A DNA stretch of 64,000 bases from Motacilla alba alba (taxonomy: Eukaryota; Chordata; Aves; Passeriformes; Motacillidae): positions 4,914,649 through 4,978,648 of the forward strand of contig NC_052027.1 in NCBI RefSeq assembly GCF_015832195.1. The letters run 5' to 3'. How positions within the stretch are numbered: the stretch's first letter is position 1; each line of letters starts with the position of its first letter. Made by a program: the position numbers and the translations under genes. Below, piece by piece: positions 32,901-45,929 of this stretch. Under the pieces are notes generated by a model, which saw nothing but the letters and a program-made list of their open reading frames with translations, made no database searches and was not told where the DNA came from.

Positions 32901-34709
32901 GCAGCACTTCCATTGGTAACAAAGCACTCACAGAATGACTGCTCTGGTACAACGAACACCTTCCAAGCTCCCTCTATTTCAGAACAATGTCTGGTGGGTA
33001 TTTACCTGATCAGCGTTTAAAAGATGATGCCGTGCTCTGCTTTGAGAACTGTTATGTTCATTCCCTGTGATTCACCACTCTCTTACTGCAATCCTTAATT
33101 GCAGCCACCTTGGAGAGCACTGAAATGCCATTTTAGGTCTCTCTTCATGCTGTTTGTGGCAGGAGGATGAGCCTCGCCTCTTTTCCAGGGGTTTAAGAAA
33201 CTCCTAATTCCTCCTAGTATGATGTGTGAATAGCATGCCACATCCTGGCAGGGCTGGATTTGAAGGGGTAAAACCTGTAAATACACAACTCAGTTTTTCC
33301 TTAATATTTTTGTGATTTTTTTTTCCTCCCTCTTTATGATCACATTAAGTCCTCCTGCTGTATTTCTTGCCCAGCAGCTACAGGTTAAGTCCACTCTTGT
33401 GAAATACAAGAGACCAATTGTTTTTGAGGCTTTTTTCTTTGTTTTTTAAAGCTATAAGGCACAGGGAAAGAATAAAGGCTTTCCCTGTGCTAAAATGTAC
33501 CTCCCTGTGGCTGCTTGATCCAAAGGCACAGCTTTGCAGGACTTCCTTCAGGTGAGTTAATCTCTGAGTGGTAACTCTTAGCAACCTTCCCTTGGCAGCT
33601 AAATCCCAGGTCCTCCCTGCTCCCCCTTCCCATGTTTATTTTAATAGTCCTGTAGTAACAGCAATGTCCAAGACCTCTTGAATCCAAGGTAGTCTCTACT
33701 GTCACTTGTTCAAATTTTCATTTGTTCTTGTCCTTTTGGTACCTATCACCTGGTCTCGTTCCAATCTCCACCTTCCAAACTTGTAAAGCTCCTTCTCAGC
33801 TCTGCTTTTGTTTGCAAATGTAATGCCCCAAACTTGGGAAAGCTGGTTTCTGTATTGCCCAAGAGAGAGCAAGTAGCTTTTAAGCATCACATAACAAGGA
33901 AGTGACATTAAAAAAAAAAAAAAAAAAAGTAATTTTCATTGCAGCCCTCTCTTTTTGTAAAGGAGAAGAGCAGGAAAGGAAGAAGCTTGGTACTTCCAAC
34001 CAAGCCCTTGCACAGAGCACAGCAGCAAGTGACAAATGCACCAAGTCACTGCCCAGGAAAGCTCCTGGAGCACACTGCTCTCCAGACTGGCTTCAAGGCC
34101 AGGCAGGTGCAGCTCAGACTGCAGCAGTTGGGGCAGGGAAGCACAAAGGAATATATAATATAGTGCTTTACAATCTCCAATTCAAGCTGCCAGGCACCAA
34201 TTACTGCTACACCCAGAAGCTGCCAAACACGAATTTCCAGGGTGGATAGAGTATGACCTGTGAAACTCTGCTCTGATCCACGTTCTCTCACCGAGCAGCC
34301 TCTCAGTGATCACAGGAGGAGGGAGCAGACACAGACATCACACCATTAGTTTGACTGCAGCAGAGCTGGTAGTAGTACTGCTCAAGGCACAGCTCTCAGT
34401 AATCCTAGAAGCAGAAATCCCTCTCAGGTAATTAACAGGAATTGAAATCCCAGTTAAGTAGAGTTGAGTTATATAAGAGACCAAAGCTGCATGAAGAAAT
34501 ACTGTAAGTATTCCACCTCTGTAGAGCAGCTGTTTTAAGGATGCAAGAGCAAGGCTGGACCATTTCAGCTCAGAAGTCCCCTGGGCCTCAACAAAGCTGA
34601 CACAGAGCAGTCAGAGCCAGCAGCTTAATCCCCAGCACGGGCTAGTGGCACGAGGCACAGGGTGACAGCAGATCTCCCACCATCTCAACCACAGACACAG
34701 GCACAAGCT
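32901..34709. other. Tail-to-tail spacer between LMOD3 and ARL6IP5
   Basis: 1.8 kb between the inferred poly(A) sites of two convergent genes. It holds an 18-base A run near 33910-33927. No gene or known repeat seen. Confidence 0.6.
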
Positions 34710-36284
34710 TGAGTTTCCAACCATTAGAATTTATTTTTCTTCATAACTGTGCAGTTTTTAAAATGCTACTGTAATGATGAAGTCAGCTACTATGTTCTTT
34801 AGGTGTGGAAACAGTTCTTGAAAACAAAGACCATGCGCTACAAGTGAGGAACAGGCCATTGACTCTTCAGCTGGAATATAGACATTTTTGATAAATACTG
34901 ATCACCTTAACACTTAAATGGAATGACATGTTCAGAGTTCTACACAGTTCACTATGAAAACAGCATGGCAAGTTACATAAAAGCTTCAACTTCAAGGATC
35001 CTTGCTTTTTTGTTAAATTAATTACTTGGTTAGAAAAGAGAAATGCAAGAATATTTGAAATGGAGTCTCACCTGGACAACTTTCCCCCCCTGTTGTTGGT
35101 AAGCTCCTGTTATCAAGATGATTCCATCAGAGCTGGCAGTTAAGTTGTGTATATATAAAAGAGTCCCCCACACTGCTTTCAACATCAGGAGTTTTAACAG
35201 GAAAATATCTTCATGAATTTGGAATGGGTTTTCAAAAATTGTATCTTGACATTTATTGCTTTTAGTTGTAACCCTGAAATTCAGTTTATTCCTTTGAGGA
35301 GTGTTGGAAGTACAGAGTCAACAGATGCATGTTTGACCTGTATCTTTGCATTCTGGGTGAGAAGAAAGAAAAAGATGACCCACGCTCAAGAACACACATA
35401 CACCTCCATCTACAAACAGCTTGTGCAGACTAAAGCAGGTAAGTCCTAAAGTAGCAGTATTTAAAAACATCCATGGGGTACAAACTCAGCTCATCCAGCC
35501 TATCTCTTTTTCTCCCATGCTTGGCCAGAGTTTAGCTGGTACACAAGGAAGTTTGGCTCTCCTACAGAGGGGAGCAGCTCTATGGATGAGGATTTTGGAG
35601 AGCCTGAAGGTAAATGTTACTGGGACTGGCAGGCAGTGCCATGTATATTCTTCATGCTTACAGCTATTTAGACTTTTTCAGGGCTGCTAAAGGAGGGCTG
35701 TGAGGTGAGGACAGGAACCCAGACTGGGTACAAGCACTGCACACTTTTACCACGTGCCAGTTAAGCTGGTAACATGGTCTCTGTAATACACAGTACTCAA
35801 GGGAGGGATTTGGAGGATGCAAGATACATTCCAGCTCCATCCATTGTGATACATTCCAGCTCATCTGAGCATCACCAGCCTCAAAGGTGCTAGCCAGCAT
35901 GACCTGGCTAAACTGCAATATTTTAGAACTGAGATGAAAGGGATGTTGCTTTAATAGACCAATTTGCTACAAGACAGTTTGAGAGACTGCATTCCATAGG
36001 TTTCTACCTCTTCCTCCTCTACCCCCAGAAGAAGAGACAAGCAAACATGGTTAAGTTAGTATGTATTTGTGTAAACACCAGAACATTTAGATATACAGTA
36101 GAAAAAAAGTTGCTGTTTGTATGTTTTTAGAGGAGCCCTGAAGACCTTGGAATACCTGTATCCTGCAACTATCAACCTGTACCACATGCATTTCCTGTTT
36201 TGTACATAAACTGAAAGCAAGCTTGAACAATAGTAAATAGCAACTACACTCCTGCAACAGGCAGAAATGCCATGTTGCAGCTGC
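34710..36284 (-). other. ARL6IP5: ARL6IP5 3' UTR
   Basis: About 1.57 kb on the minus strand from the TAA to a AATAAA at 34735-34730. Contains a small direct repeat, ATACATTCCAGCTC, twice near 35823 and 35848. The end is inferred. Confidence 0.6.
34730..34735 (-). terminator. ARL6IP5 polyadenylation signal
   Basis: The plus strand reads TTTATT, so the minus strand reads AATAAA. About 25 bases further on the minus strand lies TTGTGCCTGTGTCTGTGG, a convincing GU-rich downstream element. Confidence 0.65.
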
Positions 36285-36457
36285 TTACTCCTTCACTTTA
36301 GATATGTAGTCAGCCAGTTTGTTGATGCTATCCTCTTGCTGTTCTAGAGCATCCAGTATGAAGCCCATCGGGGTCTTCTTCAAGCCTATCCCCTCCATCT
36401 TGTTCTGCAGCTTGTTCTGTATGTTCCGGAGCCTCAGGGAAGCATGGACAAACATCA
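36285..36457 (-). CDS. ARL6IP5: ARL6IP5 exon 3 (last)
   Basis: Acceptor CATGCAG on the minus strand. 57 codons plus [22 protein letters not shown], then [10 protein letters not shown] and [11 protein letters not shown]. Helical, charged C-terminal tail. Confidence 0.94.
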
Positions 36458-39400
36458 CTGCATGGCAAAAACACCCTCATTAATTGCTAAAGCCCAAGGA
36501 ATGCATAGCTCTTGCAGCACTTAAGACACATCCCAGCACATCACTGGAAGATGATGATATATCAATGACTGATGAAGTAACCACAAGTATCCATTTAATA
36601 ATAACATTAAAGATGGCTTGTGCTGCTTTGTGTCCCCTCCCCCAGTTCTGCTTTGGGACCACTTAAACACAGATAACAAAGTTAAAAGCTGACTTAGACT
36701 CTGCAGACTTGTTTGAGAAAGCTCAAGTCACACACCTCTAGCCCCCCAGAGAAGAGAATACTTACAGAGAAGAGGAAGCGTGATCCCAAACATGAACACC
36801 ATGACATCTCCCAGGTAGGAGATCAGGAAGTAGCTAGACAGCATGATGGCCAGGACAAACGTGGTTGGGTACTGCTTCTTCAGCTTGCGGAGTACATCCT
36901 TGTTGTGTGACATCCACACAAAGCCCAGGAAAACCAGCACCACCACAGTGCCACCAATGAGCATGTTCAGGGGACTCAGAAACCTGGAGAGAAGAGGAAC
37001 AACAACCAAAGAGTTCAGTTTCAGAACCTTCATGATTTGTGTGTCCATAGAGGATCAGCCTGCTCAGTGGTAATGTTACCAGGGAGGTAAGGCATTGAAA
37101 AGGCAGCTGCTGTCGTGAAGACCTTCACCAAGGTCTTTCGTAGGAGCTGAATAAAGTAAAAAGTACAACTGAAGAAGAAACCCTTAGTGTTGAATCTGGA
37201 TAATCTTTGTCTTTATGTCCTCTTCCTGAGCTTAGCTCAGGATGATGATTCTGCAGCACATCATCATAGAAGCACTTCCCACCAGGACCTCTCCTACCTC
37301 TGCAATCAACTCATTCGATATCCCACCCAGAGACAGCATACCCAGACAACATTGACTGATCTTCTCCCTTCACATGACCAAAACCAGGCTCAGGCTAGCC
37401 TTCAGATGAACTGAAGCTCTTCATGCTATCTTGTCTAGGTTTGCAAAATGGGAAAGGTAGAACACTGAGTAAAGGAAGTTACTTCACTACTTCTCATTTC
37501 TGAATAAACCTTCTCATTGGTTTACATTCAAACAAAAGAATTGTGTGAGCCTGTAAAAGTAGCTCGCCACTGTTAGCACCACAGATAGAAGCCCAGTCCC
37601 AAGCAAGCATGCCTGAGAGTCAGAAGGAGCTGGAGTATGTGATAAAGGTCTTACAGGAAGAAGAGCCAGGCCTGGCAAGAGAGTCACTGCTGAGGTTTGT
37701 GTTCTGTTATTGTTATCAGAGTTTCCAAGCAAACCAAGCCATCGAGTGGATCAGCTCTGGACTATAAACAGCAAGTCCCTTTTTGGATGAAGGCAAGAAC
37801 GTCACCTGCTCAAACCACTTCCCCAAGTATTCAGAGCTTGTTCAGAATCAAGTGCTCAGCAATGACTTTGCTGAGCTTGTTTCTGTACTCTGTACCCAGA
37901 GTCCAGGCTCTATGGCATTTCATTTCAGTAGTATTAAGTTATGTGAATTCATGTGCATTCTGATTTTCTGGCTTTGACATGCACTGATCTGGTTACACAG
38001 CAGCTGAGGCCTCCAGGCTATTACAACTATGGCAGCAGCATGACAGAGCCCCGATAAAGGAAGACATGCTCAAGGTTTACTCCTGCAGACTTTGCAGCTC
38101 ACCCTGCTGCTCCAAAGCTACCATGCCCAGTGACTCACCACTCCTCCCCACTGCCAAGGAGGATGTTATGGTTTGTGGTCTGTGCTTCACATCCGGCCCA
38201 GGAGGAAGAAATCTGCGGCTGGTACTGCCAACACTCTACCTGCAGTGCTAGGGAGCATTTTCCTGGAGCAGGAAGAACCCCCAAGAATTATTTCACAGCA
38301 AGGACTGGCTCTTGATTCTTCAAGTCAGTTGTGCCAACAGGGGATGGGACAGCTGGACAGAAAAAGATTAAAATTCAGAGTAGTTCCCCACCTGCTTCTG
38401 CTACTCATGCTGCAAAGCCAATCGGGCTTTTTGGAAGTGGTGACAGGCCAGACTTGCTTGTTGCATTTGAGTCACTCCCTGTAGCCAGCCAGATTATATT
38501 TAGCTCTGAATTGTCAATCTAAAGTTTCCAGGCTGGAAAAAGTGAACAACATTCCTCTGGAAAGAAATCAGTTTCATCTGTGCTCCTTTGCAGCAGGAGG
38601 AGGGTGACTCATGACTGGACCACAGTGGTGCCTGGGTTATATATGTACCACTGGACATATGACATTCTTAAAGTAGGATTCACCTCCACACCTCAGCTGT
38701 TCAGAGAAGAAATGGCCAAACTTGCACAACTCACAGCAATCTTTTTTTTTTTTTTTTGTTGCTAAAAATCCATGGACAAGATAATCCTGGGAGCAACAAA
38801 GTTCTAGACAGAGCTCCACTCTACACTTTCCATGTGCCTGGAAAATACTCTCAAAGCCTTATCATCCCTACACTTCCCATTACTCTTATTACAACTTCAG
38901 AAGCTTGTGGTGAAGAACCATCCCTCCATATTTATGAGGAAGAGCAAACTTCTCTGCTCAACATTTCTTTCTGGTATTATTACACAGGTTCTGTGTAACT
39001 GCCTGGCTGTAAGGGATATGAAGAGGGGTGAGGGGAAAATGCATTCAGAAGATCCCTCTTCTCTGAGAAAAGCGATTGGAATCACATGTTTTCTGAAGTG
39101 GGCTGCATTCCAACGTGCACAAGGGAACAGTGAACAGAAGTATCAAGTGAAGGCATTCAGAGCCACATGAACACAGATGGGGATCACAGTTGCCACTGAA
39201 AACCAGTATTCACATAATCAGCCATGTGTCCATAGACTTCACTACTGGTGATTACAGTGCTGGATAGGGATATGCCAAAGCCACCCTTTACTGCTTGACT
39301 CACCCACAGCATAATTTACAGCACTATCTAAGATTATCCTAGAAATTCATATATAGAAAATTCTTCTACAACAATGGCAGTATTAAGGAAGGCAGAACTC

Positions 39401-42400
39401 CATTGTCCAGTTTCACTCAGATCTGTTGGCACGCTGTCCTCAACAGCACAATAGCTAAAAACTAAAAAGGAAAAAACAGGGATATGTAATTTTAGAACAG
39501 CAGAGAGCTATGTAACAGCTTTAGAAGTCACCTTACTGTTGAACCACCAACACTGATACTGGCCATATTTATTCAGAGGTCAGAACACAACAGGACAAAT
39601 TTGTGCTCAGGCAAGGGGGCTGGAAGTCTTTCAGAGATGCAGAGGAAAGGTAAGTGACCAGCCATTAAGTATGTTACAAGATACTTTCTAAATATAATTC
39701 CCTTTAGCAGGGATTTATGAGACCTCAAATACCTAAAAATGTAATGCACAGAACTACCAGCACGGCGAGGGTAAGGTGACTTGAGTTTATATTGCTCAGA
39801 GGACTTAGAGGAAGAAAAAGTCTTTTAGGGGTGGACATAAAACCCACTAACTTATGTGACCCTGAAAGCAGTGAGTGTGGCAGGACTAACAGCATTTGGG
39901 GGTGCCATCAGCCCAGAGCACCCCAGCTGGATCATATCCTTTATTTTCTGTGGTGACAAGGTACCCTGGAGGGATGCTGTAACCTCCAGTACAGCTGGGA
40001 CAAGGGGACAAGAAAAACCCAGATTGAGTTTCCAGCTGCCCTGCAGATATCAGGCTTCCTTCAGCATCCACCTGGATACAAAGTAGAGACAGGGAAACAA
40101 ATACATGAAAAGAAACATCCTGGATGGCTGCAGGGACAGGGGCACTGTCCTGCGTCAAGCAGGATCACAGGACACTTTGTACTGGTAGAAGCAGCCTCAG
40201 GAGGGCAGGGATGCTGAGGGTGCAGCTGTGGGGGAAGAAGTACTGGCAGCTACCCCTGGCCAGCAGAAACAGATGAAGATGAAAGACTATTTTTTTAAAC
40301 TAGATTCATATCTCTAGGCACTGCCCTACATGCATCACAAAACAGGTCAGAATTCTCACACAGGAGCAGGAAAACACAAAACGCTGCTTTCAGTGAGTTA
40401 TCACATCACCTCTTCTTGTCAGGTTGTTCTGTACCTGCACACTTGTGCACAGCCTTACAGCAGGAGAGGGGGAGGACACACAGCTGTAGCATAGGGGAAA
40501 AAGAGCTTGGCAAGGCACATCCTTTGAGTAAGGCAAGTAGCCTCCAGCAGCACAAGCCCAGAAATAGGATAGGCCACATAAGAAGCAAGATAGCTCCATC
40601 CTCATATGATCTCCATTTTAGATGATTGTCTTGGGGTGATTATTCAGCAGTTGCTGTCACATCTGTTTCTTTCACATGTGACCAGGCAAGTCTGAACAAA
40701 GGCACTGAGTAGGAGACTGGCAGTCACTGAGAACATTTTTTAATTTAGAGCAGCTAGGGCTGAAATAAGCATGAAAATTCCTTCTTAGAAGGCTTTTTGC
40801 TCCACCATGGCCCAAGCAGTGGGCAGGTCAGAGCACTAAAATGTGCTCACTTGTATTAATTTAAATAACTTGAAAAATGAAGTTCTGCCTCCTCTCTCCC
40901 CATACTTCGAGCTTCACTGAGGTTATACAGCTGTAACTACAGGTAGCACACAAAACCATAAATAGCACATTGTCTCGAGGGATATCCTCAGCATCCATGA
41001 TTTAGCAATGCTTCTGTACCTACTGTTGCTCACTTGCATGGCTTTGAGAACAGGAGACAGATTCCTGCCTGCAGAACTAACAGACCTTTATGAAGTTATG
41101 CACCAGTATTATTATGCAACATGATTTAAAATTATGTGTTTTGCTCACTCAGTCTTTCATCAAGCATGAGAGAAACGAAACATTTTGCTGCCCTGGAGCC
41201 TCTGTTTCAGCAAAGGGAATCTCTACAAGTACATCAGCTAAGGTAGTGATCTGGGGAAGAAACATGGAAAAAAAAAATATGACCCAGTTGTTGACTGCTG
41301 GGGTTGTACAGATGGACAGTAGATGCTTTGAAGAAGTGGGAAAGGAAAGAGACATCAAATCTCAAGCTGCAAGGAGAATATTATTCCAAGACAGAATGAG
41401 CACTCTGATGCAGCACTCTGAAATTCAGCACGCTTTTTTAAAACTGTCAGATTTTGAAGCTAATTTTTAGCAAGTACATGGCAACAAAAGCCTAGATGAA
41501 ATTACATGAATTTAAAGTAGTTAAGTTTGAACTACATGATAAGAGAGGCCTTGTTGGAGTAGGTGGAAGAACAAATTTCACTTATTAACCAAATTGACTG
41601 TTTGAGGGAAGTTGCAAGATGTGGGAGGCACTGAAGGCCCTGATTTTAATAAAAATTCATACAGGACTCACAATGACAGGGCCCTGGCCCAGGGTAAGAA
41701 CAGGGAGTCCAGTTCTTCTATAACTAGGAGAAAGAGCAGAATTTTGTCAAGAGCTTGTTTTTTATCAGCAGTCTACTGCAACAGAGTTGTAGGGAGAAAA
41801 AAAAAAGAAAAAGCAGACAAGTCCAGAGTCCTTCTTAAAGGAATTTGCAAGGAGGGAATGTGGCTACTACCACCAGCCTGCATTTGTGGAGTGGCACTAA
41901 TTCACAAATTTTAGTTCCTTGTTTATTGATTTATTATTTTCTACCCAGTCCCATAGGGTGGAAGTAAAATCTGCATTACTGCAAAGCACAACTTAATTTA
42001 CAGGTAACAGTAGCTAGAGGAGAAGGCAAATGGAGGGAGAAAGGCAGGGACATGATGCAGAAAAGATTACAATTCCACTGTGCTCATGGTAAGGTTATTC
42101 CACACCTTGTGGAGAGAAGGTGAAAGGCTGGAGAAGTCAGCTATGTTGTAGGAGGGGCAGTAAACTAAAGCTGTGGCACAAAGTATTTCCAGTATCAAGA
42201 AAGCTCTGGGCTACAATTTCTGTGTCAGCCCAGCACAACCACAGCACTGCAACAGCTGAAAATATCATCTTTGCATTTCAAGTCTGTCTATATAATTAGA
42301 TGGTTTATGAGCAGGTTGAGTTGGTCATAGGTTAAGTTTAGTTTTGATCACAGGAAGACCACTTTATTAGTGGTTCCAATAATCCTGCCCTTAGGCCTGG

Positions 42401-44665
42401 ACACAGCCCTGGAGTTCCTAAAAAGCCATGATTCATCATTTATCAGTGGTTCCTGCCCAGTACAGAATGAAGTGAAAGACAACTTAGTCATCAATTTAAA
42501 TTTATCAGGAGAACTTTCTTTACCTTTCTTCCAAAGCCACAGTCTGGCCAATTGAAAAGTATTTTTATTAAAAGAAATGGACACTTTTTCTCTCTTGAGG
42601 TATTATCCCATCTCCTTTAGAATTATTCTCCCATCTGATTTTACTTCTGTGTTAGAAGAATCAGGGTCATCATATACCAAAGACTCTTAAGATATGCAAT
42701 AAAAAAAAAAAAAAGAGATAAAGATCCCACTTCAGGTCTTGTTCATCCACAAGTTTTCAACACAGAGGGTTATCACTCAACAGTAAGATATTATAATTGC
42801 AGTTCTGATGTTAGTTTCCATCTTTTGTGGCTCTCTTCCTCCTCCACCTCTCAGCACATTAGTAGGAAATAAGTGGGAGACAAATCTCCCTTGATCTGAA
42901 GAAAAGCAATCAGAGTTCAAAAGCAGGAATTTAGAAGGGTGAGTAAAAGCTGCTGCCATCCCTGTTTTACAGGGAGATACCCTGTTTGGAGATACCAAAA
43001 TTATTTACAGTCTTTTCCCATCTTCTTGGGCAGAAGAGCTGTCCCCCTGCTTTCCAGGGACACTGTGATGGATCTGTTCATTGAGAGCTGGCTACAGCAT
43101 CGTGCTGCTAACGAGGGTAATGAACACACAAGTCTAGAACGAAGTGGCAGAAGAACAGCAAGACCATGGAAGTCTCATTTTGCCAGCCTAGTAGTCTGTA
43201 AAGATCACTGCAACGCATCCCCACCAAAATACACAAGAACGAGGCCTATGCCACTATAGTGAACCTAAAACCATCACTTGCATGAAGAAGAAAATGCAGG
43301 ATTCTGAGCCTATCCTTCCACTGAGCACAGGTGAAAGTCCCCTTTGAGACAGAGAATCTTTAATCAACTTAGATGCTGGGTCAACAGCTTCAGAAGCCCT
43401 AACAGGATGCAGAATGCTTACTCCCTGCAGAAAAAAAAAAATTGATTTAGGGGAATCACTTTAAGCCTCTGCAACATAAGAGATAAGATGTACTTCAGCC
43501 AGAGCCACTCTGGCCTGGTGGCTGGGCAGTTCTCCAATTTAAGCATTTGTGCGTTGCTTGTTGAGAAGAGTGGAGTATTTCAGTTTCCATATTAAAAGCT
43601 TAATCATCGTTTCTGCTGCATGTCTTGCTTAAGAGCTTTCTGACCAAAGATCCTAGAGCAGTACCTGAAATAGAGTCACATAGCCTTTGATTCAGAAGGT
43701 GATTATAAGGTTATTTCCTGATTCCCTTCAGGAATGCTGGGTGTGACACAACATTGTACCAGCAGATGGTCCTACCTCGAAGGTCTGAATCCTGCCCACC
43801 AGAACGAAATGAAGTGGTACCTTATATATTTTATAGTGAAGTGTTTCTGTAGGAGCTAGTTCAGAATTAAAAAAGGCTTGCCCTGAACATTACTTTAGGA
43901 CAGTAACAGAGAGCAGAATTTATCGATGCGTTTTTTATAATTCAAAGCTGAGCGTGTCTCAGCCCGAGCAGCCCCGCTGGGCAGCTTCGGGAGGAAGCAC
44001 AGATCGCTGCGCAGGATGCGGCTCCGATCCCCGCGAGCAGCGACATCCCGCACCCCAAGCATCGCTGCCTGCCGCCGGGCGCGGTGTCCGCAGCCTCGGG
44101 CACAGGGCTGGAGGAGCAGCCCGTGGGAAAGGCAGATAACACACAGGGACTCTTCAGGCCGGTCACACCCCACCCACACATCACAAACCCGACCGCTACC
44201 GAGTCCCCCCGCCGAGGGAGCCTGTAAACCAGGCCTCTACATTTTTAAACGAAATCAGGGGTTTAAGGAGGGGCGGGATGGGGTAAGGGGAGTGGAAGAG
44301 GGTAAGGAGAAAAGAGGGGGAAAGGAGAAAGGAGGGAGGGAAAAGGCAGCTCCCCCGGTCCTGTACTCTCACATCCCGGCCGGGCCCTTTCCCGTGGCAC
44401 CGGGCCGGGTCGCGGAGCCCCCGCCCGGGCACCGGGGCCGCCGCACCGCGCAGCCCGGCCCTCGGCCGCACCGCCAGGCCCGCACTGACCCCACGATGGA
44501 GACGAGCGCGGCGGCCACCATCAGGTAGTTGGTCTGGTAGTAGAGCAGGTTGCTGACCACGCGGTTGTTCCATTTCGAGATGTCCTTGAGGTCGGGCAGG
44601 GCGAAGCGGTCCGAGCCGGGGAAGAAATCGTCCCAGGCCCGCAGCGGGGCCACCTGCACCTCCAT
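36285..44665 (-). CDS. ARL6IP5: ARL6IP5 (PRA1 family protein 3, JWA), complete, three exons
   Basis: ER membrane protein of the PRA1 family. It binds ARL6 and negatively regulates the glutamate transporter EAAC1 (established knowledge). Minus-strand exons are 44490-44665, 36766-36983 and 36285-36457: 567 nt, 188 codons plus TAA, the length I recall for human. Opening [20 protein letters not shown], then [20 protein letters not shown]. Hydrophobic segments sit at about residues 50-75 and 76-95 and in a second pair around 103-140, separated by the basic loop [14 protein letters not shown], the PRA1 topology. The C-terminus is cytosolic-type and ends DYISKVKE. All borders are GT-AG. It lies head-to-head with UBA3 and tail-to-tail with LMOD3. 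Confidence 0.96.
36458..36765 (-). other. ARL6IP5 intron 2
   Basis: 308 bases with nothing recognisable beyond the splice sites. Confidence 0.7.
36766..36983 (-). CDS. ARL6IP5: ARL6IP5 exon 2
   Basis: 218 nt, acceptor CTCTCCAG and donor GTAAGT on the minus strand. Encodes [20 protein letters not shown], the basic loop, [20 protein letters not shown]: most of the membrane-spanning part. Confidence 0.95.
36984..44489 (-). other. ARL6IP5 intron 1
   Basis: 7.5 kb. I recognise no CR1 or LTR copy in it. It holds a T run at 38743-38757 and A runs near 42702-42714 and 43430-43440. The open frames (for example 41090-41470) have no family resemblance. The GC content rises towards the exon 1 CpG island from about 43960. 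Confidence 0.6.
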
Positions 44666-44830
44666 GGCCGCCGCCGCCGCCGCGCAGGCTCGGGAGCGCC
44701 GGGCACCGCCCCGGGGCGGCTCCGGCACCGACAGCGACAGCGGTACCGGGGCGGCACTGGCACCGGCACCGGCCCCGCTCCGGTCCGGCCCCGCCGCTCC
44801 GCGCTGCTGAAGCCGCCGGCGAACGAGCAG
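43960..44830 (-). promoter_or_regulatory. CpG island and promoter region of ARL6IP5
   Basis: GC- and CpG-dense from the 5' part of intron 1 through exon 1 into the upstream flank. A purine-rich AG tract lies within it (44269-44345 on the plus strand). No TATA box is evident near the start, as expected of a CpG-island housekeeping promoter. Confidence 0.7.
44490..44665 (-). CDS. ARL6IP5: ARL6IP5 exon 1
   Basis: 58 codons plus two bases, starting at the ATG read from 44665 down. The donor on the minus strand is GTCAGT, weaker than consensus. Encodes the cytosolic N-terminus and the start of the first hydrophobic segment ([13 protein letters not shown]). It lies in a CpG island. Confidence 0.94.
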
Positions 44831-45084
44831 CAGCAGCAGCACAAGCGACAGGCGTGTGTCACCGCCCAGGGCTGGCAGCTGACAAGGGCTGCTGTCAATA
44901 ACCGCTGTAAATTCATTGTTCCTTCAGCGAGCGGTGATGCACGTTGGGCATTCACGTGGCGAAGCCACTTGGCATCATCTGTGAAACAAGGGATGAGTGG
45001 GGAGGGCACGGCGAGAAGTGTCAGCCCCAGCCAAGGAGGCACTGCGGGGTGTCCCATGGCAGGGGGGCTCTGCTAGTGGGTTGA

Positions 45085-45126
45085 TGTCTTCAAGCTGAAT
45101 TTTCTGTCTTCACGCTGAATTTTCTC
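45085..45126. repeat. Short tandem repeat, about 20 bp x 2
   Basis: GTCTTCA(A/C)GCTGAATTTTCT occurs twice in a row, one base different, in the ARL6IP5-UBA3 gap. Confidence 0.8.
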
Positions 45127-45143
45127 ACCTTTTGCAAAGTAAC

Positions 45144-45423
45144 TGATGCCGCCTGATAATGTCTACAATAGAATTTGCCTAATGAAAAAAAGAACTTTGG
45201 GTTTCAGGCATTGCGTCAGATTACATCACCTAAATAAATATGCATTAGGAGGGCGGAGAATATGTAGTATGTAGGCGGGTTCATGTAAATTTTACTATAT
45301 AATAGATAGAACTTTTTACCCCTTGGGGTACTTGATTTGTGGAAACTTCCGCCTATGCAGATTAAACAATGTCTCCTTTCTAAACCAGACTCTGTGTTTA
45401 GAGAGTTTCTAAAATGGGCAACA
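45144..45423 (+). mobile_element. Probable solo LTR (ERVL-like) in the divergent promoter gap
   Basis: An AT-rich block with promoter-like order: a TATA box (CTATATAATAGATAG near 45294-45308), then ATTAAA at 45361-45366, then a T- and GT-rich stretch (CTCTGTGTTTAGAGAGTTTC) and a CA-ending tail. That is the U3-R-U5 layout of an LTR. It begins TGATGCC. AGTAAC upstream and AGTGAC downstream could be a decayed target duplication but are offset by one base. The exact ends and family are uncertain. Confidence 0.5.
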
Positions 45424-45929
45424 TAGTGACCGTGCCTTTGGAGGGAAAGGTTGGTGCCAGCAGCTGTGGTGTTTTGACCCCATGTCCATGTTGGAACACT
45501 TGTGTTTTCAGGCTTTCACACTTCAGCCGCCATGGCTCGAGCACGGGCTGTTTGTGCATCACACAGCACCCAGGGTTTGCTGCGCTACCGTGCATCAAAA
45601 TCCTTCTCCAAATGTCAGCAGGCTGGCACTTGCTTCTCGCAGCTCCATCCCTGAAGGATTTACATCCCTGAAGTTTGGGAGCCCAAGACTTGAGCACAGC
45701 CCAAGTTAGTCCTGCTCATCAGCTTCCTGGCCTGCAGTCCTGGTTTATTCGTGGTCCCTGTCCAGGCCCTGCCCAGGGAGTGCTGATAATACAAAAGTGT
45801 GGCAGGCAGCCACCAGCCCAGTGATCACATTTGGGTTCTAGCCTTCCTGAAGGCTTTAAGGCACCATGATCTCCACACTTTGTCCCTGAGGATGTCCTCC
45901 ATGGCTCCCAGGAAGTTTTGAGTCCGGGG

